A DNA stretch of 11,930 nt from contig JAQVDF010000016.1 in NCBI GenBank assembly GCA_028698405.1, positions 1 through 11,930 of the forward strand. Reading direction: 5' to 3'. Under the pieces are notes generated by a model. It did not search any database. It worked only from the letters and a program-made list of their open reading frames with translations, and was not told where the DNA came from. The translations under genes were made by a program, and so were the position numbers. Source of the stretch: Phenylobacterium sp. (GTDB taxonomy: Bacteria > Pseudomonadota > Alphaproteobacteria > Caulobacterales > Caulobacteraceae). Of the stretch, positions 1-6,383 are shown in pieces. Each line of letters starts with the position of its first letter. Positions within the stretch are counted from its first letter, which is position 1.

Positions 1-281
1 AGGTGGCGGCGATGGGGGCGCTGAAGGCCTCGCTGGGCTTCATCGATCTGCCGCGGGCGTGCACGCCCGAGCCGCAGAAGCTGTTCAGCTGGTGGGGCTA
101 CCGGGCGCTGGACTTCCGCATGTCCAATCGCGGCCTGCGCCTGGACCACATCCTGGTTTCGCCGGGCCTGAAGGGAGCCGCCTTCCGCCTCGGCTGCGCC
201 TCGGCCCGGGTGCACGACGACTGCCGCGAGTGGCCCAAGCCATCCGACCACGCGCCGGTCAGCGCGGACCTGGTGCTGTAG
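1..281 (+). CDS. xth: Exodeoxyribonuclease III family protein, 3' end only (partial)
   Basis: C-terminal ~92 residues of an exonuclease III / AP endonuclease (EEP fold) enzyme, which cuts DNA at abasic sites in base-excision repair and removes 3' nucleotides from duplex DNA. The reading frame is open from the window edge to TAG at 279-281. Family hallmarks visible are FSWWGYR followed by the RLDHILVSP strand and the terminal SDHAPV motif, whose D-H pair belongs to the catalytic centre. The upstream catalytic residues lie outside the window. A GTG at position 3 is present but would give only a fragment, so the gene surely begins upstream. It converges on the cenR-like gene across a hairpin-rich gap. 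The fold is clear; which Xth paralogue it is cannot be decided from the tail alone. Confidence 0.9.
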   Translation, partial: VAAMGALKASLGFIDLPRACTPEPQKLFSWWGYRALDFRMSNRGLRLDHILVSPGLKGAAFRLGCASARVHDDCREWPKPSDHAPVSADLVL

Positions 282-288
282 CGGAAGG

Positions 289-364
289 GGTGACAGGTAG
301 CGCTGCGCGCAACCAGTCACCGGCAACCTTCGGTGCCTGGTTGGCCGAAAGCCTACCCGTCACC
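289..364. terminator. Long imperfect hairpin between convergent genes, candidate bidirectional terminator
   Basis: The outer arms 289-300 and 353-364 pair over 12 positions with one mismatch. Inside lie a 7-bp stem (310-316 with 337-343) and a further 5-bp stem (318-322 with 331-335) around an 8-nt loop. The element fills the gap between the stop of xth and the stop of the convergent regulator gene (378). There is no clear T-tract on either strand, so a classical intrinsic terminator is not proven; it may instead stall polymerase, protect 3' ends, or be a REP-like palindrome. Pairing was done by eye. Confidence 0.45.
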
Positions 365-377
365 TCTCACCATCCCC

Positions 378-1061
378 TTACGGCGCCAGCCGGTACCCGC
401 CGGCTTCAGTGACCAGCAGTCTGGCGTTGCCCGGATCCGGCTCGATCTTCTGGCGCAGGCGGTAGACGTGGGTTTCGAGGGTGTGAGTGGTGACGCCGGC
501 GTTGTAGCCCCACACCTCGGCCAGCAGTTCCTCGCGCGGCACCGGCTTCTCTCCGGCCCGGTAGAGGTATTTCAGGATGTTGGTTTCCTTCTCGGTCAGG
601 CGGATCTTCTTGCCGCCCTCGTCGACCAGCACCTTGCCCGAGGGGCGGAACTCGTAGGGGCCGAGGCGGAACACCGCCGCCTCCGACTGCTCGGCGTTGC
701 GCAGCTGCACCCGGATGCGGGCCAGCAGCACGGCGAACTTGAACGGCTTGGTGACGTAGTCGTTGGCGCCGGCTTCCAGGCCCTCGATGGTGTCCTTGTC
801 GCTGTCGGCGGCGGTCAACATGATGACCGGCGCGCCGAGCCCGCCCTTGCGCAGCTCGCGGCAGACCTCGCGGCCGTTCATGTCGGGCAGGTCGACGTCC
901 AGCAGCACGAGATCAGGGCGCTGCTCCAGGGCGAGCCGGATGCCGGTGGCGGCGTCGGGCGCCTGCAGGGCGGTGAAGTCTTCGGACTCCAGCTGCTCGG
1001 CGAGGGCGCCGCGCAGGTCCTCGTCGTCGTCGACGATGAGCAGGGTCTTGCGTTGGGCCAT
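378..1061 (-). CDS. cenR: OmpR/PhoB-type response regulator, CenR-like
   Basis: A 227-residue two-component response regulator that binds DNA when phosphorylated. The receiver domain (about 5-120) has the acidic pair D11/D12, phospho-acceptor D55 in LLDVDLPD, T83 and K105. The winged-helix domain (about 130-227) contains TEKETNILKYLYRAGE and THTLETHVYRLRQKIE, typical of OmpR-family effectors. The protein resembles alphaproteobacterial CenR (OtpR in Brucella), an essential cell-envelope regulator in Caulobacter paired with the kinase CenK; in Caulobacter cenR also lies a few genes from parB. The name is from memory of the family, not a search. I start at the ATG at 1061 because it opens the receiver domain directly; a 12-residue upstream extension looks non-coding. 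No good Shine-Dalgarno is visible. It lies 51 bp downstream of yggS on the same strand, probably co-transcribed. No CenK-like kinase is in the window. Confidence 0.8.
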   Translation of the reverse strand: MAQRKTLLIVDDDEDLRGALAEQLESEDFTALQAPDAATGIRLALEQRPDLVLLDVDLPDMNGREVCRELRKGGLGAPVIMLTAADSDKDTIEGLEAGANDYVTKPFKFAVLLARIRVQLRNAEQSEAAVFRLGPYEFRPSGKVLVDEGGKKIRLTEKETNILKYLYRAGEKPVPREELLAEVWGYNAGVTTHTLETHVYRLRQKIEPDPGNARLLVTEAGGYRLAP

Positions 1062-1065
1062 GCGG

Positions 1066-1082
1066 GGAACATGCACCGTTCC
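1066..1082. promoter_or_regulatory. Inverted repeat GGAAC-N7-GTTCC just upstream of cenR
   Basis: Perfect 5-bp arms (1066-1070 and 1078-1082) separated by 7 nt sit in the 51-bp gap between yggS and the cenR-like gene, ending 5 nt before its start codon. The size and symmetry suit a dimer-binding site or a small mRNA hairpin over the ribosome-binding region, where no normal Shine-Dalgarno is visible. A 5-bp-arm repeat can arise by chance in GC-rich DNA, so this is only a candidate. Confidence 0.25.
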
Positions 1083-1112
1083 GGCCCGCCGGGCCAACCC
1101 CTCGGCCCCGGA

Positions 1113-1793
1113 TCAGGGTCCGGGCGGCGCCTCGCGCGCGCCGAACAGCGCGGAGCCGACCCTGACGCTGGTCGCGCCGAAGCGGATCGCGGTCTCGAAA
1201 TCGTCGCTCATGCCCATGGACAGACCCGCGAGCCCGTTGCCGTCGGCGATCTTGGCGAGCAGCGCGAAGTGCGGCCCCGGCGGCTCGCCGGCCGGCGGAA
1301 TGCACATCAGCCCCTCGATGGCGAAGCCGTAGGTCTTCCGGCAGGTCTCGATGAAGGCGTCGGCCTCGGCCGGCGCGACGCCGGCCTTCTGCGGCTCCTC
1401 GCCAGTGTTGACCTGCACGTAGAGCCGGGGCGTGCGGCCCTGGCGGGCCATCTCGTCCGCCAGCACGCGGGCCAGCTTCTCGCGGTCCAGCGTCTCGATG
1501 ACATCGAAGAAGGCGACCGCCTCCCGGGCCTTGTTGGTCTGCAGCGGGCCGATCAGCCGCAGCTCCAGCCCCTCGGCGCGGCCCTCCCAGCGGCCCATCG
1601 CCTCCTGCACGCGATTCTCGCCGAAGACGCGCTGGCCGGCGGCCAGGATGGGCTCTATCCGCTCCCAGGGCTGTTGCTTGGAGACGGCGACGAGGGTGAC
1701 ATCGGCGGGCGAGCGCCCCGCCGCCCTGGCGGCGCGCTCGATCCGGGCCAGCACGTCGGCCCGGGCGGCGGCGGGATCGAAGGAGGGGCTCAT
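1113..1793 (-). CDS. yggS: YggS/PROSC family PLP homeostasis protein
   Basis: A 226-residue single-domain TIM-barrel protein that binds pyridoxal 5'-phosphate without known enzyme activity and buffers vitamin B6 and amino-acid pools. The PLP lysine is K39 in VTLVAVSKQQ. Other family blocks are FGENRVQEA, LIGPLQTNKAREAV, YVQVNTGEEPQKAGV, EGLMCIPP and the C-terminal phosphate-binding LSMGMSDDFETAIRFGATSVRVG. Length is normal (about 220-235). I chose the ATG at 1793 (MSPSFDP), since the open frame can be extended 30 residues upstream but that part is low-complexity basic sequence unlike the family. It is the first gene of a leftward unit with the cenR-like gene 51 bp downstream, and is divergent from the ThiE-like gene. 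This coupling to an envelope regulator differs from the E. coli setting, where yggS lies near proC. Confidence 0.93.
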   Translation of the reverse strand: MSPSFDPAAARADVLARIERAARAAGRSPADVTLVAVSKQQPWERIEPILAAGQRVFGENRVQEAMGRWEGRAEGLELRLIGPLQTNKAREAVAFFDVIETLDREKLARVLADEMARQGRTPRLYVQVNTGEEPQKAGVAPAEADAFIETCRKTYGFAIEGLMCIPPAGEPPGPHFALLAKIADGNGLAGLSMGMSDDFETAIRFGATSVRVGSALFGAREAPPGP

Positions 1794-1825
1794 CGGCGGT
1801 TTCTGGACCCTGGAGCGGACGGCCC

Positions 1826-1859
1826 GCTGCTTAAGCCGCCGCTCGCGGCTTTCAAAGCC
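1826..1859. promoter_or_regulatory. Two palindromes in the yggS / ThiE-like divergent gap
   Basis: 1826-1839 is an imperfect 14-bp palindrome centred on GCTTAAGC with one mismatched pair. 1847-1859 (GGCTTT-C-AAAGCC) is a perfect palindrome around one central base. They are the most AT-containing part of the 79 bp between two divergent start codons, so operator or promoter function is plausible. I could not fit a convincing -35/-10 pair. The region may instead code for an N-terminal extension of the ThiE-like protein (see that entry). Confidence 0.25.
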
Positions 1860-1872
1860 CCTGCCCGCCCTG

Positions 1873-2400
1873 ATGTTGTTCACCGACCCGGAGCGGACCC
1901 CGGACCCGGAAGCGGCGGCCGATCGGTTGCCGCGCGGCGCGGGCGTCGTCTATCGCGCATTCGGCGCGCCGGACGCGGTGGCGCGCGGCCGGCGCCTGGC
2001 GGCGATCGCCCGGCGGCGGGGGCTGGTGCTGCTGGCCGGCGCCGATCCCGAACTGGCCCGCCGCATCGGCGCCGACGGGGTCCACCTGCCCGAGCGGCTC
2101 GCCGCCCGCGCGGGGGCGGTCCGTCGCGCCAGACCCGGCTGGATCGTCACCGCCGCCGCCCACGGCCTGCCGGCCGCCCGCCGGGCGCTGGCCGCCGGCG
2201 CCGACGCGGTGGTGCTCTCCCCCGTCTTTCCCAGTCGCAGCCCCTCGGCCGGACGCCCGATCGGCCCCCTACGCCTCGCCGCGCTGGTGCGAGGCGGGGC
2301 CTTCCCGGCCTATGCGCTGGGCGGGGTTTCGGAGCGCACCGCGGCCCGGCTGCTCGGAACCGGCGTCGTCGGCCTCGCGGCGGTGGCGGCGCTGGCCTGA
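1873..2400 (+). CDS. Short ThiE/TenI-like TIM-barrel protein, catalytic motifs degenerate
   Basis: A 175-residue protein of the thiamine-phosphate synthase superfamily; ThiE joins the pyrimidine and thiazole halves of thiamine. Visible barrel elements are MLFTDP (strand 1), GADGVHLPERL (compare gADGVHlGq), ADAVVLSPVFPS, and the phosphate-binding end YALGGVS followed by GVVGLAAV. The usual catalytic blocks are missing: QLRxK is replaced by VYRAFG, the NDD strand by LLAGADPELA, and TxTK by SRSPSAG. It is also shorter than ThiE (about 210). It may therefore be a regulatory or otherwise altered paralogue, although annotation pipelines would name it thiamine phosphate synthase. The ATG at 1873 is the only standard start, but the frame stays open upstream, and a basic leader before LPALMLFTDP recalls N-termini of alphaproteobacterial relatives. 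No Shine-Dalgarno precedes 1873. It is divergent from yggS and stops at TGA 2398-2400. Confidence 0.75.
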   Translation: MLFTDPERTPDPEAAADRLPRGAGVVYRAFGAPDAVARGRRLAAIARRRGLVLLAGADPELARRIGADGVHLPERLAARAGAVRRARPGWIVTAAAHGLPAARRALAAGADAVVLSPVFPSRSPSAGRPIGPLRLAALVRGGAFPAYALGGVSERTAARLLGTGVVGLAAVAALA

Positions 2401-2415
2401 GGGTCTTGGATTGCG

Positions 2416-2567
2416 CTCTCCTCCCTTGTGGGAGGACGTGGCCCGCGTAGCGGGTCGGAGGAGAGGTGGCGCAGGCCTCTCCGTTCGTGGATCCACAAGC
2501 TGAAAGCGCGAAGCGACCCCTCTCCCGACGCCCTTCGGGCGCCACTCTCTCCCACAAGGGGAGAGGG
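2416..2567. repeat. Palindrome-mosaic intergenic repeat with 12-bp inverted ends
   Basis: The ends carry inverted copies of CCCTTGTGGGAG (2423-2434) and CTCCCACAAGGG (2549-2560), each itself a small hairpin with a four-base loop. Between them lie CCCGC-GTA-GCGGG (2442-2454), the 10-bp perfect palindrome GTGGATCCAC (2487-2496) and CGCCC-TTC-GGGCG (2529-2541). The string CTCTCCCACAAGGGGAGAGG and its spurious translation SGATLSHKGRG are, to my recollection, widespread in intergenic regions of high-GC alphaproteobacterial genomes, fitting a REP/MITE-like interspersed repeat. It lies between two convergent genes, so it may also serve as a bidirectional terminator. No transposase is present; copy number needs a genome-wide search. 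Confidence 0.65.
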
Positions 2568-2661
2568 ATTCGAGGGGAGGCGGTGCGCGCGCGATTCACG
2601 CGCGAGCGGAAGCGCTCCGTCTCAGGCTCAACTCAAATGGATTTGGCCCCGTCGGGCGGGC
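2568..2661. other. Remaining intergenic stretch downstream of the NtrZ-like gene
   Basis: No gene is supported here. Small hairpins are visible: GAGCG-GAAG-CGCTC (2604-2617) and CAAAT-GG-ATTTG (2634-2645). Read on the minus strand these follow the NtrZ-like stop codon and could help end transcription, but neither is followed by a T-tract. A 68-residue open frame spanning 2466-2672 on the plus strand is a by-product of the repeat. Confidence 0.4.
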
Positions 2662-3054
2662 TCAGAACTTGAACGCTGTCTCGAGGCGGACGCGCGGGCG
2701 GCCTTCGACGGGCTCGGTCTTGCGGTAGGCCGGCTCTTCCTTGTCGCCGAGGGCGACGGCGCCGCCGATGCGCAGCTTCGGCGTGACGCGGAAATAGGCC
2801 CCGGCCTGGACGTCGTTGGCGGTCGCGTCCCGGCTATGCGGCTGGTCGAAGTTCAAGGTGACGCCCCACCGGCCCTTGCGGGTGTCGAGTTTCAGCGACT
2901 TGGCCGTGCCCTGCGGCGTCAAAGCCGTGGCCTCGCTGCGGACGGAGAAGTCCACGCCTTTCGGCTTGGTGGTCTGCGCCTGGGCCGCCGACGCGGCGAC
3001 GGCGAGCGCCGCCGCCCCGATCAACGAACCCAGAACGCGAACCGTGGACTTCAC
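2662..3054 (-). CDS. ntrZ: NtrZ-like small periplasmic regulatory protein
   Basis: A 130-residue exported protein. Residues 1-26 form a Sec signal peptide: K2/R6 n-region, an Ala-rich core, and AQA at 24-26 before Q27. The mature part is about 104 residues, with GVDFSVRSEATALTPQGT, LKLDTRKGRWGVTLNFDQP, DVQAGAYFRVTPKLRIGGAVALG and a C-terminus RVRLETAFKF. It resembles NtrZ, reported in Caulobacter as a periplasmic modulator of the NtrY-NtrX two-component system; from memory ntrZ also lies in this neighbourhood there. The match is from recall, not a search. I start at GTG 3054, because the signal peptide begins exactly there and a weak GAGGGG lies about 9 nt upstream; the frame stays open to 3471, but the longer product would bury the signal peptide. 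It is divergent from the DUF3576 gene. NtrY and NtrX are not in the window. Confidence 0.72.
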   Translation of the reverse strand: MKSTVRVLGSLIGAAALAVAASAAQAQTTKPKGVDFSVRSEATALTPQGTAKSLKLDTRKGRWGVTLNFDQPHSRDATANDVQAGAYFRVTPKLRIGGAVALGDKEEPAYRKTEPVEGRPRVRLETAFKF

Positions 3055-3113
3055 CGGTAAGGGCCCCCTCGCCCCAAGACGCCGCCCGGATGGGCCGCGC
3101 CAGTTGGTAGCGA

Positions 3114-3141
3114 ATAAAAGGTCCCCCCGCCGGCAGGTCAA
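3114..3141 (-). promoter_or_regulatory. Candidate sigma-70-type promoter for the NtrZ-like gene
   Basis: On the minus strand TTGACC (3141-3136) is followed after 16 bp by TTTATT (3119-3114), matching 5/6 and 4/6 of the TTGACA/TATAAT consensus. It lies about 60 bp upstream of the GTG start, inside the 259-bp divergent gap, and includes the only A/T run in that stretch. The spacer is one base short of the optimum. Visual match only. Confidence 0.35.
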
Positions 3142-3178
3142 CCGCGACTCGACCATGGACCGACCCATGCCCGCCGAT

Positions 3179-3207
3179 CGTGGCCACCCTGTGGCGGGAA
3201 GGCCACG
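3179..3207. other. Inverted repeat in the divergent gap
   Basis: CGTGGCC (3179-3185) and GGCCACG (3201-3207) pair perfectly around a 15-nt loop, between the candidate promoters of the NtrZ-like and DUF3576 genes. It could be an operator for either gene; nothing in the sequence identifies the regulator. The rest of 3055-3313 holds no supported gene, only a further 10-bp palindrome CGGCGCGCCG at 3261-3270 in the presumed leader of the DUF3576 operon. Confidence 0.25.
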
Positions 3208-3217
3208 CGATTCCTGT

Positions 3218-3245
3218 TTGGCGCCTCTGCGGGCGTTGTTATAGA
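3218..3245 (+). promoter_or_regulatory. Candidate promoter for the DUF3576-leuS-lptE-holA operon
   Basis: TTGGCG (3218-3223) and TATAGA (3240-3245), 16 bp apart, each match 4/6 of the sigma-70 consensus. This would give a leader of roughly 60 nt ending in the AGGAG ribosome-binding site at 3299-3303. It is the only AT-containing hexamer pair on this strand just upstream of the operon. Weak evidence. Confidence 0.35.
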
Positions 3246-3313
3246 GGCCCTCTGCGGGGGCGGCGCGCCGGAAGCGGCGGCGCGCACGCCAATGGACTAG
3301 GAGCTTGCCTGAC

Positions 3314-3784
3314 ATGCGTTTCGTGCGCGGAGACTGGAAGACGGCCGCCATCGTCGGATCGCTGGCCCTCAGCCTCGTCGCGCTGAGCGGCTGCGGAACC
3401 GCGCGCAAGGTGATCGGCGGCGGCGACGCCGTGCCGGCCCGCGACGACGCGAACGCCACCATCGGCGTCAATTCCTACCTGTGGAGCGCCACGCTGGCGA
3501 CGCTGTCGTTCATGCCCCTGGTGTCGGCCGACCCCTACGGCGGAACGGTGATCACCGACTGGTACGTGAACCCGGAAAAGCCGGACGAACGCTTCAAGGC
3601 GACGGTCTACATCCTCGACGCCCGCCTGCGCGCCGACGGCCTGAACGTGTCGGTGTTCAAGCAGGTGAAGGACGCCTCGGGGAACTGGGTGGACGCGCCG
3701 ACGGCGGCCCAGACCGAGACCGACCTGGAGAACGCCATCCTCACCAAAGCGCGGCAGCTGCGTCTCTCCAACATCCGCGGCTAA
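3314..3784 (+). CDS. DUF3576 family lipoprotein
   Basis: A 156-residue predicted lipoprotein. Residues 11-26 form a hydrophobic signal ending in the lipobox LSGC with acylated C27; G28 follows, so under the E. coli Lol rule it would go to the outer membrane. The mature domain contains [53 protein letters not shown], and a C-terminal stretch with [23 protein letters not shown]. This is the DUF3576 family, commonly found next to leuS in alphaproteobacteria, whose biochemical role is unknown to me. The start is ATG 3314: AGGAG (3299-3303) lies 10 nt upstream. It is first in the operon, with leuS starting 10 bp after its stop. Its link to lptE further down suggests an envelope role, but that is inference. 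Confidence 0.88.
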   Translation: MRFVRGDWKTAAIVGSLALSLVALSGCGTARKVIGGGDAVPARDDANATIGVNSYLWSATLATLSFMPLVSADPYGGTVITDWYVNPEKPDERFKATVYILDARLRADGLNVSVFKQVKDASGNWVDAPTAAQTETDLENAILTKARQLRLSNIRG

Positions 3785-3794
3785 GGCGACAGCC

Positions 3795-6380
3795 ATGGCC
3801 CGCTACAACCCGAAGGAAGTCGAGCCCAAGTGGCGTGCGGCTTGGGCTGAGGCCGACGCCTTCCGCGCGAAGGCCGAGCCCGGCAAGCCCAAGTACTACG
3901 TGCTGGAGATGTTCCCCTACCCGTCGGGGCGCCTCCACATGGGCCACGTGCGCAACTACTCGCTGGGCGACGTGATCGCCCGCTACAAGCGCGCCCGCGG
4001 CTTTGCCGTGCTGCATCCGATGGGCTGGGACGCGTTCGGCCTGCCGGCCGAGAACGCCGCCATGGAGCGCGGCGTCGATCCCAAGGCGTGGACCTACGAC
4101 AACATTGCCCGGATGCGGTCGGAACTGAAGGAACTGGGCCTGGCCATCGACTGGTCGCGCGAGTTCGCGACCTGCGACGTCGACTATTACGGCCGCCAGC
4201 AGTCCTGGTTCCTGGACCTGTTCAAGGCAGGGCTGGTCTACCGCAAGGAAAGCGTCGTCAACTGGGACCCGGTCGACCAGACCGTGCTGGCCAACGAGCA
4301 GGTGGTCGACGGCCGCGGCTGGCGCTCCGGCGCGCCAGTGGAGAAGCGCAAGCTGAACCAGTGGTTCCTGCGCATCACCGCCTATGCCGACGAGCTCGTG
4401 GACTCGCTGAAGACGCTGGACCGCTGGCCGGACAAGGTCCGGATCATGCAGGAGAACTGGATCGGCCGCTCACAGGGGCTGAAGTTCTCGTTCGACTTCG
4501 CGGGCCAGACGCCGGCCGGCTTCGAGCGCGGGTTGGAAGTGTACACGACCCGCCCGGACACCCTGTTCGGGGCCAGCTTCGTCGGGATCGCGCCCGACCA
4601 TCCGCTGGCCGAGCAGCTGGCCGCCGCCGATCCCAATGTCGCCGCCTTCGTCGCCGAGTGCCGCCGCGGCGGGGTCTCCGAGGCCGAGATCGAGACCGCC
4701 GAGAAAATCGGCTGGCACACCGGCTTCAAGGTGAAGCACCCGTTCGACCCGAACTGGGAGCTGCCGGTCTACATCGCCAACTTCATCCTGATGGACTACG
4801 GCACCGGGGCGATCTTCGCCTGCCCGGCGCACGACCAGCGCGACCTGGACTTCGCCCGCAAGTACGGCCTGCCGGTCCGCCCGGTGGTGCTGCCGCCGGG
4901 CGCCGATCCCGCCACCTTCGAGATCGGCGAGGAGGCCTACACCGGCCCCGGGACCATCTTCAATTCGAGCTTCCTGGACGGCAAGGACGTCGAGGCGGCC
5001 AAGGCCGAGGCGATCGCCCGCATCGAGGCCGAGGGCCGCGGCCAGGGGACCACCATCTACCGGCTGCGCGACTGGGGCGTCGCCCGCCAGCGCGGCTGGG
5101 GCTGCCCGATCCCGGTGGTGCATTGCGCCAAGTGCGGCGTCGTGGCCCTGCCCAAGAGCGTCCTGCCGGTGGCGCTGCCCGACGACCTGGAGTTCGGCAA
5201 GCCGGGCAATGCGCTGGCTCGCCACCCGACGTGGAAGCACACCACCTGCCCGACCTGCGGCGGCCCGGCCGAGCGCGAGACCGACACCCTGGACACCTTC
5301 GTGGACTCCAGCTGGTACTTCGCGCGCTTCACCGACACCGAGGCCGAGGAGCCGATCAGCAAGGCGGCCGCCGACTATTGGCTGCCGGTCGACCAGTACA
5401 TCGGCGGCATCGAGCACGCCGTACTGCACCTGCTCTACGCACGCTTCGTGACCAAGGCGCTGGCCGACCAGGGCCTGCTGTCGGTGCGCGAGCCGTTCGC
5501 CGGCCTGTTCACCCAAGGCATGGTGACCCACGAGACCTACCGCAAGCAGAACGGCGAGTGGGTCGAGCCGCGCGAGGTCGAGATCGTTGCGGAGGGCAAG
5601 ACCCGGCGCGCGCGGCTGGTCGAGACCGGCGAGCCGGTGGTGATCGGCGACGTCGAGAAGATGTCCAAGTCCAAGCGCAACACCGTCGCGCCGGAAGAGA
5701 TCTTCGAGGTCTACGGAGTCGACGCCGCGCGGCTGTTCGTGCTGTCCGACTCCCCGCCCGAGCGGGACGCCCAATGGTCGACAGGCGGCGTCGAGGGCGC
5801 CTGGCGGTTCGTCAACCGCGTCTGGGCCGAGTTCGACAGCCAGCCGTCGGAGCTTCCGGCGGCGGGCACTCCTCCCGGCGATAAGGCCGAGGCGCTGCGG
5901 GTGCTCACCCACCGGACGGTCAAGGCGGTCACCGAGGCGGTCGAGAGCTTCCGCTTCAACTCGGGCATCGCCCGCCTCTACGAGTTCCTGAACGGGCTGA
6001 AGGACTTCCCGGCGGCGGGCGCTTCGCCCGACGTGCTGGCCGCCCGTCAGGAGGCGCTGGCCGCCTTCGCCCGGCTGATCGCCCCCTTCACGCCGCACCT
6101 GGCGGAGGAGTGCTGGAGCCAGATCGGCGGCGAGGGGCTGGTCGCCGAGGCCCCGTGGCCTGACTTCGACCCCGCGTTGTCGCAGGACGCGGTCAAGGTC
6201 CTGCCCGTGCAGGTCAACGGCAAGCGCCGCGGCGAAATCCGGGCTCCAGCCGGGGCCGAGCCGGCGGAGGTCGAGAAGATGGTGCTTGACGATCCCGAGA
6301 TCGCGCGGCGCCTTGAGGGCCTGACCATCCGCAAGGTGATCGTGGTGAAGGATCGCATCGTCAACATCGTGGCGGCCTGA
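3795..6380 (+). CDS. leuS: Leucyl-tRNA synthetase
   Basis: An 861-residue class Ia aminoacyl-tRNA synthetase that charges tRNA-Leu with leucine in the cytoplasm. The HIGH signature is HMGH at 48-51 ([16 protein letters not shown]) and the KMSKS loop is K622-S626. The CP1 editing domain, which removes mischarged norvaline or isoleucine, shows TTRPDTLFG and the conserved [15 protein letters not shown], with D347 near the amino-group pocket. Zinc-type pairs CxxC (C444/C447 and C485/C488) flank the editing insertion. An anticodon-binding domain and a short C-terminal domain ending in [16 protein letters not shown] complete a normal-length bacterial LeuRS. ATG 3795 fits the family start ([13 protein letters not shown]). 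It is 10 bp downstream of the DUF3576 gene and 3 bp upstream of lptE. No disruption seen. Confidence 0.98.
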   Translation: MARYNPKEVEPKWRAAWAEADAFRAKAEPGKPKYYVLEMFPYPSGRLHMGHVRNYSLGDVIARYKRARGFAVLHPMGWDAFGLPAENAAMERGVDPKAWTYDNIARMRSELKELGLAIDWSREFATCDVDYYGRQQSWFLDLFKAGLVYRKESVVNWDPVDQTVLANEQVVDGRGWRSGAPVEKRKLNQWFLRITAYADELVDSLKTLDRWPDKVRIMQENWIGRSQGLKFSFDFAGQTPAGFERGLEVYTTRPDTLFGASFVGIAPDHPLAEQLAAADPNVAAFVAECRRGGVSEAEIETAEKIGWHTGFKVKHPFDPNWELPVYIANFILMDYGTGAIFACPAHDQRDLDFARKYGLPVRPVVLPPGADPATFEIGEEAYTGPGTIFNSSFLDGKDVEAAKAEAIARIEAEGRGQGTTIYRLRDWGVARQRGWGCPIPVVHCAKCGVVALPKSVLPVALPDDLEFGKPGNALARHPTWKHTTCPTCGGPAERETDTLDTFVDSSWYFARFTDTEAEEPISKAAADYWLPVDQYIGGIEHAVLHLLYARFVTKALADQGLLSVREPFAGLFTQGMVTHETYRKQNGEWVEPREVEIVAEGKTRRARLVETGEPVVIGDVEKMSKSKRNTVAPEEIFEVYGVDAARLFVLSDSPPERDAQWSTGGVEGAWRFVNRVWAEFDSQPSELPAAGTPPGDKAEALRVLTHRTVKAVTEAVESFRFNSGIARLYEFLNGLKDFPAAGASPDVLAARQEALAAFARLIAPFTPHLAEECWSQIGGEGLVAEAPWPDFDPALSQDAVKVLPVQVNGKRRGEIRAPAGAEPAEVEKMVLDDPEIARRLEGLTIRKVIVVKDRIVNIVAA

Positions 6381-6383
6381 GCC

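Noticed and set aside
333..2450. 705-residue open frame on the plus strand across yggS and cenR
   Set aside because: It runs antisense to two recognisable genes, has no family motifs, and is Gly/Arg/Leu-rich as expected of shadow frames in high-GC DNA.
2466..2672. 68-residue plus-strand open frame containing SGATLSHKGRG
   Set aside because: It is the translation of the palindromic repeat; I recall the same peptide string from many spurious small-protein annotations.
3055..3471. Longer N-terminus (up to 269 residues) for the NtrZ-like protein
   Set aside because: It would place an obvious Sec signal peptide in mid-protein and run antisense through the start of the DUF3576 lipoprotein gene.
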